In this document: piece after piece, positions 26,010-33,983 of the stretch
How positions within the stretch are numbered: position 1 is the stretch's first letter
Layout: each line of letters opens with the position of its first letter
DNA from: Halioglobus sp.
GTDB taxonomy: Bacteria; Pseudomonadota; Gammaproteobacteria; Pseudomonadales; Halieaceae
Length of the DNA stretch: 64,000 bases
Direction of reading: 5' to 3'
Assembly: GCA_028825045.1 (NCBI GenBank)
Contig: JAPKAY010000013.1
Span: forward strand, 21,640 to 85,639
The notes under the pieces: generated by a model
The model's input: the letters and a program-made list of their open reading frames with translations, nothing else
What the model was told of the DNA's origin: nothing
Database searches by the model: none
Program-made: the position numbers and the translations under genes

Positions 26010-26449
26010 TAGCGCTCTCCCGACGGGGAATCTATTGCAGTAGCCAGTGGGCGAAACACGGGCAGAAACACATCCTCATACTCTTCAAATTCAACCTCAA
26101 GAGACATCCCGATGCTCAAATCCGATTCATCGCACCTCACTATATTGGTCGTCAGGCGAACACTTCCCTGTTCCTCGATCTCCACAATACCCACCACATA
26201 GGGCGGCTCCATGGAGGGTATCCACATTTGGTGGTTCACTGTCACGGCAGCCAGAGTCGCTCGGCCCGATACGGCCACCACCTCCTGCTCCATAGAAAGG
26301 CAATTGTTACACACAGGTACAGGCGGGTGAATATAGTTCTGGCAGGCAGTGCAGCGTACAAAACGCAGCTTTCCGTCGGCGCCGGATGTCCAAAAAAAAC
26401 GATTGCTGTCCGTCAGCATCGGTAGTGGGCGTTTCATAACTTTGCTCAC
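26009..26449 (-). CDS. DUF35 zinc-ribbon/OB-fold protein, partner of the thiolase-like protein
   Basis: 146 residues starting at GTG 26449, with an in-frame ATG at 26437. It contains the rubredoxin-like zinc ribbon with four Cys (RCTACQ ... VCNNCL), then an OB fold (VNHQMWIPSMEPPYVVGIVEI). DUF35 proteins bind CoA esters and form heteromers with thiolase-fold proteins, as in Ltp2-ChsH2(DUF35). One-base overlap with the downstream gene fits a stoichiometric complex. Contrast the DUF35 gene at 51035, where most of the cysteines are lost. Confidence 0.88.
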   Translation of the reverse strand: MSKVMKRPLPMLTDSNRFFWTSGADGKLRFVRCTACQNYIHPPVPVCNNCLSMEQEVVAVSGRATLAAVTVNHQMWIPSMEPPYVVGIVEIEEQGSVRLTTNIVRCDESDLSIGMSLEVEFEEYEDVFLPVFRPLATAIDSPSGER

Positions 26450-26478
26450 AAAGGATCCCTGTTTTCAGTGATTGGACG

Positions 26479-27309
26479 CTATTGATCCGGCATCATCGCA
26501 GCGGCATCAATAGATCCGTTGAGCACTCCGGAACAAGCGCCCCCATCGGTGTAGATGTTTTCACCGCTTATATAACTGGCTGCATCGCTGTTCAGGAATG
26601 CCAGCGGCCAGGCCTGCTCCGGAGCAGTGGAGTTGCGGCCAATAGGTTTAGGGTAACGTTCGAAAAATGCGGCACCGGTTTGCTCGATGAATGCAGGCAT
26701 CATGGCGGTATCGGTAGGCCCGGGCGCTATGCAATTTACCCTTACGCCGGTATCCGTGGTGATCGTGCCTCCGGCGCGTAAGGTGAAGACAATACTGCAC
26801 ATCTTCGAGAATGAATAAGATTCAAACCAGTCTTCTTTTTCATTTTTGATCACCCAAGCCTGAGCCTGGTCAAAATCAGTAATTTCCAGAAAAGGTTGGA
26901 GTTGCTCGCCAAAGAAGGAATACCCCATACCCGCTCCTGAGGACACACTCGCGATCGCGTCGCCTCGCTGCAGATGCGGTATCAGCAGATTGATCATGTG
27001 TCGCTGGCTGATAAAGTTTACCGTCACAACGTCGACCGCCGAAAACTTTCCACCCGGCAATCCGGCGCAGTAAAACAAATTATGCACTCGCGATGTCGTT
27101 ACCTCACTAACGGCCTGCGCAATCGCACCACTGTCACGCAGATCAACTTCGAGAAAACGAGCGAAGTCATAGCGCGGAGGCTGCACATCGATCGCCACAA
27201 CTTCAGCGCCCAGGCTGTGCACAAGGTGAGCTGTTGCCTCACCCATTCCGGAGCTAGCCCCGGTGATGACCACCCGCTTGCCCTCGTAATTGAACAGATT
27301 TTTTAACAC
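26479..27309 (-). CDS. SDR resembling 3alpha-hydroxysteroid dehydrogenase/carbonyl reductase
   Basis: 276 residues from GTG 27309, with AAGGAGAATCCG directly upstream; the frame is open to 27393 but the extra segment is not SDR-like. TGASSGMGEATAH is the NAD-binding motif; the catalytic Tyr/Lys are in YSFSK. A long insertion of roughly 40 residues separates the catalytic Ser (SVSSGAG) from the Tyr, and DVVTVNFISQRHMINLLIPHL precedes it. Both features are seen in Comamonas HsdA-type 3alpha-HSD/carbonyl reductases, suggesting a steroid or other polycyclic ketone/alcohol substrate. Confidence 0.8.
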   Translation of the reverse strand: MLKNLFNYEGKRVVITGASSGMGEATAHLVHSLGAEVVAIDVQPPRYDFARFLEVDLRDSGAIAQAVSEVTTSRVHNLFYCAGLPGGKFSAVDVVTVNFISQRHMINLLIPHLQRGDAIASVSSGAGMGYSFFGEQLQPFLEITDFDQAQAWVIKNEKEDWFESYSFSKMCSIVFTLRAGGTITTDTGVRVNCIAPGPTDTAMMPAFIEQTGAAFFERYPKPIGRNSTAPEQAWPLAFLNSDAASYISGENIYTDGGACSGVLNGSIDAAAMMPDQ

Positions 27310-27539
27310 CGGATTCTCCTTATTCTTGAGAGGCGCTATACAGCAGACCAGAATCTTGCGATGCGCGCCAGTGTAGCATTTTTTGTCAGACACCTGACTT
27401 GTTTAGTCAGTATATTTCTGCCATTCTTTCCCTGGCAGGTCATTCTGAAGTTAATTTGTTTTGCCCCACGCCACGACACACTCCGATGAAAAAAACACAG
27501 CGATAACATTATCACGCTGCCAGTTTCGGGAGGACCGAC
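27310..27539. promoter_or_regulatory. Divergent promoter region with palindromes
   Basis: About 230 bp between the leftward SDR and the rightward ACAD operon. It contains CTGACT-TGTTT-AGTCAG (27394-27410) and, overlapping it, a degenerate CAAG-N8-CTTG-type site, TCAG ACACCTGA CTTG (27386-27401). The GGGAGGA ribosome site for the ACAD TTG start is at 27528-27534. Suggests common control of both directions. Confidence 0.45.
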
Positions 27540-28685
27540 TTGGAATTTGACTGGTCACAAGAAGATATCCAACATCGACGCGATGTGCAGGCGTTTCTCA
27601 AAGAAGAGCTTCCCGACAACTGGGAAGAGATGTCGCAACATGGGCCTGGAGGCGATTCACAAGCGCAATTCAGCCGTCACTTCTGCAGCCGCATGGCGGA
27701 GCGAGGATGGCTGACCCAACATTGGCCGAGTGAATACGGTGGCAGAGATTGCGAACCCTGGCGACACTCTATCGTAGGCGAGGAAATGTGGTCCGTCGGC
27801 GAGCCTCGGGGCTCCCAATACATGAATGTAAACTGGATTGGGCCGGCCATCATGAACTACGGCAGCGAGCAGCAAAAAGCGCTGCACCTGCCCAAAATAT
27901 CCACAGGCCAAGTCCTGTGGTGCCAGGGTTTCTCAGAGCCGGAGGCCGGCTCCGATCTGGTCGCGCTTCGCACTCGCGCCGAAAAGATTGATAATCAGTA
28001 CGTCATCAATGGCTCCAAAATCTGGACGTCTTACTGTAATCACGCTGACTTTATATTCCTGCTGGTACGCACGGACCCCTCGAGCAGCCGCCACCGGGGC
28101 ATCTCGGTACTGCTGGTACCCATGGACACAGAGGGTATCGAGGTCCGCGAAATCCCTTCAGTGGTAGGCGAACGATATTTCCATGAGGTATTTTTTACCG
28201 ATGTTACCGTGCCTACCGATGTTCTCCTGGGAGAAGCAAACAACGGCTGGAATGTCGTGAACTACGCGTTGCAGTTTGAACGCATAGGCGCGGCGCGCTA
28301 TGCCCGGGCCGCAGTCACCCTGGACAAACTCGCCGAGCTTGCCAGAGAACGCGGCATGCTGGAGGACCCCATTGTGGTAGACCGCCTAGGTGAGGCCCGT
28401 GCGCTGTGCGAGGCCGCCCGCGTATTGGTGTATAAAGTCATTGATATCCGCGCCAAAGGTCTCCCGCCAACCGCCGATACTCAACTTGCCCGTGTGCTGA
28501 GCACTACCTGCGACAATGCCATCGGCCGACTGGCACTGGAAATCTTCGGGCAGGAGTCTCGCGAATATGCCTCCTTCGCCGATACCAACTTTCGTATGGC
28601 CATGACCGCGGGTATTGCCGTGGGTGCGACAGAGGTGCAACTCAACCTGATTGCCTCCCGCTTCCTTGAATTGCCTAAGGAATAA
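27540..28685 (+). CDS. Acyl-CoA dehydrogenase, full length
   Basis: 381 residues, TTG start with GGGAGGA upstream. Visible are the FSEPEAGSDL flavin motif, WTSYCNHADF, a Glu in QFERIGAARY (candidate IVD-type base) and the C-terminal end ATEVQLNLIASRFLELP. Followed after 9 bp by two short ACAD-like genes that probably supply partner subunits. First gene of the rightward operon 27540-36265. Confidence 0.92.
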   Translation: MEFDWSQEDIQHRRDVQAFLKEELPDNWEEMSQHGPGGDSQAQFSRHFCSRMAERGWLTQHWPSEYGGRDCEPWRHSIVGEEMWSVGEPRGSQYMNVNWIGPAIMNYGSEQQKALHLPKISTGQVLWCQGFSEPEAGSDLVALRTRAEKIDNQYVINGSKIWTSYCNHADFIFLLVRTDPSSSRHRGISVLLVPMDTEGIEVREIPSVVGERYFHEVFFTDVTVPTDVLLGEANNGWNVVNYALQFERIGAARYARAAVTLDKLAELARERGMLEDPIVVDRLGEARALCEAARVLVYKVIDIRAKGLPPTADTQLARVLSTTCDNAIGRLALEIFGQESREYASFADTNFRMAMTAGIAVGATEVQLNLIASRFLELPKE

Positions 28686-28694
28686 GGCTCTCCC

Positions 28695-29666
28695 ATGAAC
28701 TTTGAATTGAACGAAGATCAACAAGCCATTACGGAGTCGGTGGATCGACTGCTTGCACAACATGCTGGGGCCACGCGGACCATCGAACTGAACGGGCATG
28801 GAATGTATGACGACGCGTTGCACCAATTATTGGATGAGTCGGGTTTTAGTACTATCGCCAGAGACCTCGCCTCCGAAGATGGCCCAGCCGGTTTAGAGGC
28901 TGCATTAATCGTCGAAGCCGTCGCCAGGGCCGGTGGCGTCGTCGCCTGCGCCGCGCAAATGCTAGTGGCGCCGGCCGTTCAGGAAGCTGCGATAACCGGA
29001 CCAATTACCCTGTGCACGCTGGACGACCTCAAAAAACCTGTTCCTCTGCGGTTCGGAGCGCATGCAAAAACTCTGCTGGTACTGGGCATTAGAGACGTCC
29101 ACGTGATCCCTTTAACACCTGAAGACCTAAAGCCGGTGCGCAGCAGCTTCGGCTACCCCATGGGACGATTGGCTAAGGCCGATCGTTTTGCCGACCTCAA
29201 TGCTGCGGGAAATTGCCTTGGACCCAATGCAGCCCTGGCGATGGCAAACTGGTGGCGGCTGTCCCTGGCGGTTGAAGCGGTAGGGACGATGGACGCGGCG
29301 CTTACGCATACTGTAGGGTATTTGAAACAACGCCGGCAATTTGGCCGCAGTATAGGGTCTTTCCAGGCCATTCAACATCGGCTGTCTTTGTGCGCGATTG
29401 GGGTCGAAGCAAGTCGCTGGTTAGTGCGGGAAGCAGCCTATCACGGCGCACCAACTGAAGCGGTCGCCGCAGCGGCTGCTTTCACTCTGGAAACGGCAGA
29501 TCAGGTGTTCACAGAAACACACCAGATGTCCGGCGCGATCGGTTTTACCTGTGAGTTTGACCTTCACGTGTGGAGCATGAGACTGCTGGCGTTAAGACAG
29601 GAACTTGGCGGTGTCGGCGGCGCTCGACGTGCGCTAGTCGAAGCACGCTGGGGCAATCAGCCCTGA
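28695..29666 (+). CDS. Short acyl-CoA dehydrogenase-like subunit
   Basis: 323 residues, some 60 shorter than a normal ACAD. The N-terminal helices (FELNEDQQAITESVDRLLAQ) and C-terminal domain (QRRQFGRSIGSFQAIQH, the FAD-binding Arg/Gln segment) are recognisable, but the central beta domain is reduced and the usual TEPEAGSD motif is absent. No clear catalytic Glu. This fits the beta subunit of alpha2beta2 ACADs known in actinobacterial steroid degradation. Its stop overlaps the next start (TGATG). Confidence 0.87.
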   Translation: MNFELNEDQQAITESVDRLLAQHAGATRTIELNGHGMYDDALHQLLDESGFSTIARDLASEDGPAGLEAALIVEAVARAGGVVACAAQMLVAPAVQEAAITGPITLCTLDDLKKPVPLRFGAHAKTLLVLGIRDVHVIPLTPEDLKPVRSSFGYPMGRLAKADRFADLNAAGNCLGPNAALAMANWWRLSLAVEAVGTMDAALTHTVGYLKQRRQFGRSIGSFQAIQHRLSLCAIGVEASRWLVREAAYHGAPTEAVAAAAAFTLETADQVFTETHQMSGAIGFTCEFDLHVWSMRLLALRQELGGVGGARRALVEARWGNQP

Positions 29667-30646
29667 TGAGTCTCTCCCTGGACCTGAACTTCAGCGAAAA
29701 TCAGGACGCGATCCGGTCTGCCGTCGACCGCTTTTGCGAGCAGCATGACGCAGAACGTATTGCCAGACAGTCTGGTGAACCTTTTCCAAGAGACCTGTGG
29801 CACCAATTGGCAGAGCTGGGTGTATTCTCCCCTGCTGCACCCGGGAACGCCGAGGCGGGTGGCGCGCTAGAGGTCTGCGCTATCACTGAACGGTTGGGCC
29901 ATCATGTTTTTCCCGGACCGATTGCATCGACGTTCCTGGCGATACAAGTTCTTGATTTTGACGAAGCCTCCTCAGTGATCGACGGCCGGTCGCTGGTTTC
30001 AGTGAGCAATGCTGGGAGCACTCTGCTCCCCTATGGCACGGAAGCGCAATTGTTTCTGGTAGTGGACAATAACTCTGTTGCCCGAGCCCACACACCACAG
30101 AAGGTGGAACCAGTATCTACCCTGGGAGGCGAAATCTGGGGACGCGCAACCTTACGCGTCGATCAACCCATGGCGGGAGCTGACCGGGGACTGCTGCTTG
30201 CCAATATCTGCGCAGCGGCATATCTGACCGGTGCCGCCTGGCATTTGATTCACCGCGCTAGTGAACACGCTGCTATCCGCAAACAATTTGGCAAAACATT
30301 GGGAGAATTTCAGGCGGTCTCGCACCCGCTGGCTGATGCGGCTATTGGGATATCATCGGCTCAAGTTTTGACGCGGGCGGCAGCCTCCTACTACGATGAG
30401 GCTGAAATAGAGGATAGCGCGGCAATGCAAAAAGCGCGCTGCCAGGCCGCAGGTGCGCTTATCGCGGCGCGACGCGCCAGCCTGCAGGCTGCTTTCACTT
30501 GTCACCAGGTATTTGCAGGGATAGGGATCACCTTAGAGGGTCCGGTGTTTCATTTCTCACGGCGAATAAGGCAGCTTGCGTCCACACCACCCACTGGCGT
30601 CAGAGAACAGGAACTCCTGCTCGCAGACGCAGGTTTAGGAGCTTAA
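29666..30646 (+). CDS. Short acyl-CoA dehydrogenase-like subunit
   Basis: 326 residues from ATG 29666, overlapping the upstream stop by one base. The frame is open to 29570, but that segment lies inside the previous gene. N-terminal LDLNFSENQDAIRSAVDRFC and C-terminal HAAIRKQFGKTLGEFQAVSH mark the ACAD fold; the middle domain is shortened and the TEPxAGSD motif is missing. A second degenerate ACAD subunit in tandem, so the operon may make two different alpha/beta combinations with the full-length ACADs at 27540 or 31494. Confidence 0.87.
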   Translation: MSLSLDLNFSENQDAIRSAVDRFCEQHDAERIARQSGEPFPRDLWHQLAELGVFSPAAPGNAEAGGALEVCAITERLGHHVFPGPIASTFLAIQVLDFDEASSVIDGRSLVSVSNAGSTLLPYGTEAQLFLVVDNNSVARAHTPQKVEPVSTLGGEIWGRATLRVDQPMAGADRGLLLANICAAAYLTGAAWHLIHRASEHAAIRKQFGKTLGEFQAVSHPLADAAIGISSAQVLTRAAASYYDEAEIEDSAAMQKARCQAAGALIAARRASLQAAFTCHQVFAGIGITLEGPVFHFSRRIRQLASTPPTGVREQELLLADAGLGA

Positions 30647-30650
30647 GAAA

Positions 30651-31484
30651 ATGGCAACCATCGACGTGAATCAACCCATGATTGGTGTGCGGTATGAAAA
30701 ATCTAATGGTATTGCCACCATCACCATTGACCGCACCGAACGCGGCAACTCCTTGACCCCCGGTATGCAAGCGGTATTCAAGGCGATCTGGAGTGATGTA
30801 CGCGATAACCCCAAAGTACTCGTTGCGATAATCAACGCTGCGGGCGAACGACATTTTTGCACTGGCTTTGACGTCGCTGAGGCAGATAGCGACAGCGCCG
30901 CTGATGAAGTATTCGTGGACAAGCCTTTCAGAGAGTCCGTGTTCTGGTCACCCTACCAGAACGATGTTTGGAAACCGGTCATCTGTGTTGTAAATGGTAC
31001 ATGCGTCGGGGGCGGACATCATTTTGTAGTGGATTCAGATATCGTGATAGCCTCGCGAAATGCAAAATTTCTCGATTCACATGTGAATGTAGGTATGGTC
31101 GGCGCAATAGAGAATATTGGTCTGGCAAAACGTTTACCACTGGGGACTGCCCTGCGTATGACGCTCATGGGGAACAGTTATCACCTGTCCAGCGAGCGTG
31201 CCCACCAACTGGGATTAGTGGATGAATTGATGGAAACGCCCGAAGAGGCGCAGGAGATGGCGCGGGAGATGGCGACACAGATGCTAAAAAATTCGCCGCA
31301 GGCAATGGCCTTGTCCAAACGCGCGATATGGGCGTCGCTCGATCAGGGTTATGAGCAATCGCTGGAAACAGGCTGGGGGCTGCTGCGCTCCCACTGGACG
31401 CACCCCGACTTTGAGGAAGGCCCCACGGCCTTTGGCGAGAAACGCGATCCGGTATGGAACCCTGACCCCGATGCCAAAACGTAG
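30651..31484 (+). CDS. Enoyl-CoA hydratase/isomerase (crotonase)
   Basis: 277 residues. The oxyanion-hole segments are visible: INAAGERHFCTGFDVAEAD, and VNGTCVGGGHHFVVDSDIVIAS; the C-terminal helices are complete. It should hydrate or isomerise the enoyl-CoA made by the flanking ACADs. Acidic residues at the typical ECH positions (such as Glu144 and Glu164 of rat ECH) are not obvious: the segment reads HVNVGMVGAIENIG, so isomerase, hydrolase or lyase activity is possible. Starts 4 bp after the preceding gene. Confidence 0.9.
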   Translation: MATIDVNQPMIGVRYEKSNGIATITIDRTERGNSLTPGMQAVFKAIWSDVRDNPKVLVAIINAAGERHFCTGFDVAEADSDSAADEVFVDKPFRESVFWSPYQNDVWKPVICVVNGTCVGGGHHFVVDSDIVIASRNAKFLDSHVNVGMVGAIENIGLAKRLPLGTALRMTLMGNSYHLSSERAHQLGLVDELMETPEEAQEMAREMATQMLKNSPQAMALSKRAIWASLDQGYEQSLETGWGLLRSHWTHPDFEEGPTAFGEKRDPVWNPDPDAKT

Positions 31485-31493
31485 CGCGACTCT

Positions 31494-32615
31494 GTGAACC
31501 TCACTTTCTCCAGGGACGAGTTAGCCTTCCAGGCAGAAGTACAAGAATTCCTGCAAGACTATAAAGATCTGGACGGCTTCTACTGTCAGGGCCACAGATG
31601 GCCCCAGGTTCGCGCCCTCTTCTCTGCGATGGGGGAGAAAAACTGGCTGGCACTGAACTGGCCGAAAGCGTTCGGCGGCATGGCCAAAGGGCCGGTATAC
31701 GAATTTATTCTGTGGAATGAAGTTGCATATGCCCGAGCGGCAAGGAACCCGCTGGGTGCTGGCATTGTCGCCCAGACATTGATTCGACATGGCACGCCGC
31801 AACAACAGGAGAACTGGCTAGCGAGAATTCGTGTCGGAGAAATTCACTTCTCACTGTGTTATTCCGAACCGGAAGCAGGTTCCGACCTGGCCGGCCTGAG
31901 GTTACGCGCAGACAAAAATCCCAAAGGAAAGCACTACCAACTCAACGGTCAAAAGTGCTGGCAGTCTTATGCCCAAAATATGGATTTTCTTTGGGTTCTG
32001 GCCCGCACTGGCACTCAGCAGAGCCGCGGACGCGGTCTCAGCCTTTTTATTTGCGACAGAATAGCAGCGGGTGTCACTGTCTCCGGGCTTCCCACGCTTG
32101 ATGGTGACCAGTTAAACGAAGTGTATTTTGATAAAGTAGAAGTCCCCCGGGAACATCGGGTGGGTGAAGAGAATGGCGCGTGGACCCTAATAGGCGAAGC
32201 ACTGGCGGATGAACGCCACATTCAGTTTCCTCCCGGGCGTGTGCGTCGTGATTTGGAAGAAATGGTAGCGTGGCTGAATGACAATGGCCTAAGTAGTGAG
32301 CCCGTCATTCGTCAACGTATTGCAGAACTCACCGCGCAAGTGATGGAGACCCAGATGATGGGCCTGAAAGTTTTGGAAGCGATGTCCAATGGCAAGGACG
32401 CAACGGTAGATGCGGCGATGAATAAAATCATCCATACCGTCACCTGCCAGGAAATCGTGCGCACTGTGCTGGACTTCGGTGGGCCTGAGGCACTGGTCAA
32501 CGGGGCAGGCCCGGAACTGATCTGGCGACAGAGTTTGACCGAGACAATCGGCGGCGGTACCTCAGAAATCATGCGCAGCGTAGTGTCACGACAGCTGTTG
32601 GGATTGGGGAGCTAG
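31494..32615 (+). CDS. Acyl-CoA dehydrogenase, full length
   Basis: 373 residues from GTG 31494, 9 bp after the crotonase. YSEPEAGSDLAGL is the flavin motif; LADERH may hold the IVD-type catalytic Glu; the C-terminal ETIGGGTSEIMRSVVSRQLLGL is canonical. Likely a second catalytic ACAD of the operon, able to pair with one of the short subunits at 28695 or 29666. Confidence 0.92.
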   Translation: MNLTFSRDELAFQAEVQEFLQDYKDLDGFYCQGHRWPQVRALFSAMGEKNWLALNWPKAFGGMAKGPVYEFILWNEVAYARAARNPLGAGIVAQTLIRHGTPQQQENWLARIRVGEIHFSLCYSEPEAGSDLAGLRLRADKNPKGKHYQLNGQKCWQSYAQNMDFLWVLARTGTQQSRGRGLSLFICDRIAAGVTVSGLPTLDGDQLNEVYFDKVEVPREHRVGEENGAWTLIGEALADERHIQFPPGRVRRDLEEMVAWLNDNGLSSEPVIRQRIAELTAQVMETQMMGLKVLEAMSNGKDATVDAAMNKIIHTVTCQEIVRTVLDFGGPEALVNGAGPELIWRQSLTETIGGGTSEIMRSVVSRQLLGLGS

Positions 32616-32672
32616 CTTCGGGTCGCCTGATACCAGGGCACTTTTTTTGCACATCAAATAGGACGGTAATCT

Positions 32673-33983
32673 ATGGCATGGGACTTCGAAACCGAACCTG
32701 AATTCCAACAGCAGCTAGACTGGATGGACCGCTTCGTACGTGAGGAAATCGAGTCCATCGGTCTGGTGTGGAGTAAGCCGACAGACCCCTTCGACGTCCA
32801 CAACAAAACAACCTGCGCCCTGATCAAACCCCTGCAGCAGGAAGTTCGTAAGCGCGGCCTCTGGGCGTGCCACCTTACGCCTGAGCTGGGTGGCCAGGGT
32901 TACGGTCAGGTAAAGCTGGCCCTTATGAATGAAATACTGGGGCGCACCACCTGGGCCTCGCGAGTTTTTGGCACGCAGGCGCCAGACACAGGTAACGCGG
33001 AGATCATTGCCCATTACGGCACCGATGCTCAAAAGGATCGCTATCTGCAACCGCTGCTTAACGGTGATATTGTTTCCTGCTATTCAATGACAGAGCCGCA
33101 AGCAGGCTCTGATCCCGGACAGTTTACCTGCCAAGCCCGGCGTGAGGGTGATGAGTGGGTTATCCAGGGTGAAAAATATTTCTCGTCACATGCCGACTTC
33201 GCTGAATTTCTCATTGTAATGGCTATTACCGACCCGGAAGTGCCCGTTCATAAGGGTGCCACCATGTTCCTGGTCCCGCGCTCCACACCCGGCATTGAGA
33301 TTCTGCGCAACGTCGGTCTGATGCACGAGAGTCTCGACGAAGCCGGGAGTCACGGCTGGGTTCGCTACAACAACGTCCGCCTGCCAGCCGACTCGGTATT
33401 GGGAGAACCCGGCAAAGCCTTTGAGCTCGCGCAAAAAAGATTGGGCGGCGGGCGAATTCATCATGCAATGCGTACCGTCGCCTACTGTAAAAAAGCACTG
33501 GATATGCTGTGTGAACGCGCGCTCAGCCGCTACACCCAGGGCAGTCTTTTATCTGAAAAGCAGACCATACAAAACTACATCGCCGACTCTTTTATTCAAC
33601 TTGAACAATTTCGTCTACTAGTGCTGTATGCCGCTTGGTGGTGCGACAAGGGTGATCGCTACAAATCGCGGGCGTACATTTCAGCGGTGAAAGTACAGGC
33701 GGCAGAAGTACTACATGACATTGTGCGCCGCGCCGTACAGGTCCATGGTGCGCTAGGCTGCTCCAACGAGACGCCACTTGCCAATCTGTGGATGACCGTG
33801 CCAACCATGGGCATAGTGGATGGGCCCAGCGAAGTCCATCGGATGACAGTGGCAAAGCAAGTACTACGCCAGCATCAACCCTCGCCGGATTCACTGTGGC
33901 CAAGCGAGTGGCTTCCGCCGAAGATTGCTGCTGCGCGCAAGAAATACGCCGACATTCTTGACGATACCGTAGGCAACCTCTGA
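32673..33983 (+). CDS. ACAD10/11-like acyl-CoA dehydrogenase
   Basis: 436 residues, longer than the other ACADs. MTEPQAGSDPGQF and YFSSHADFAEFLIV form the flavin and substrate region, RYTQGSLLSEKQTIQNYIADS the FAD segment, and DGPSEVHRMTVAKQVL the C-terminal motif characteristic of the ACAD10/ACAD11 group (DGPxEVH). It overlaps by one base (TGATG) with a kinase-like gene. In human ACAD10/11 an APH kinase domain and an ACAD domain are fused, and in the Pseudomonas Lva pathway separate proteins phosphorylate 4-hydroxyacyl-CoAs and convert them to enoyl-CoA. A similar role is inferred here. Confidence 0.9.
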   Translation: MAWDFETEPEFQQQLDWMDRFVREEIESIGLVWSKPTDPFDVHNKTTCALIKPLQQEVRKRGLWACHLTPELGGQGYGQVKLALMNEILGRTTWASRVFGTQAPDTGNAEIIAHYGTDAQKDRYLQPLLNGDIVSCYSMTEPQAGSDPGQFTCQARREGDEWVIQGEKYFSSHADFAEFLIVMAITDPEVPVHKGATMFLVPRSTPGIEILRNVGLMHESLDEAGSHGWVRYNNVRLPADSVLGEPGKAFELAQKRLGGGRIHHAMRTVAYCKKALDMLCERALSRYTQGSLLSEKQTIQNYIADSFIQLEQFRLLVLYAAWWCDKGDRYKSRAYISAVKVQAAEVLHDIVRRAVQVHGALGCSNETPLANLWMTVPTMGIVDGPSEVHRMTVAKQVLRQHQPSPDSLWPSEWLPPKIAAARKKYADILDDTVGNL

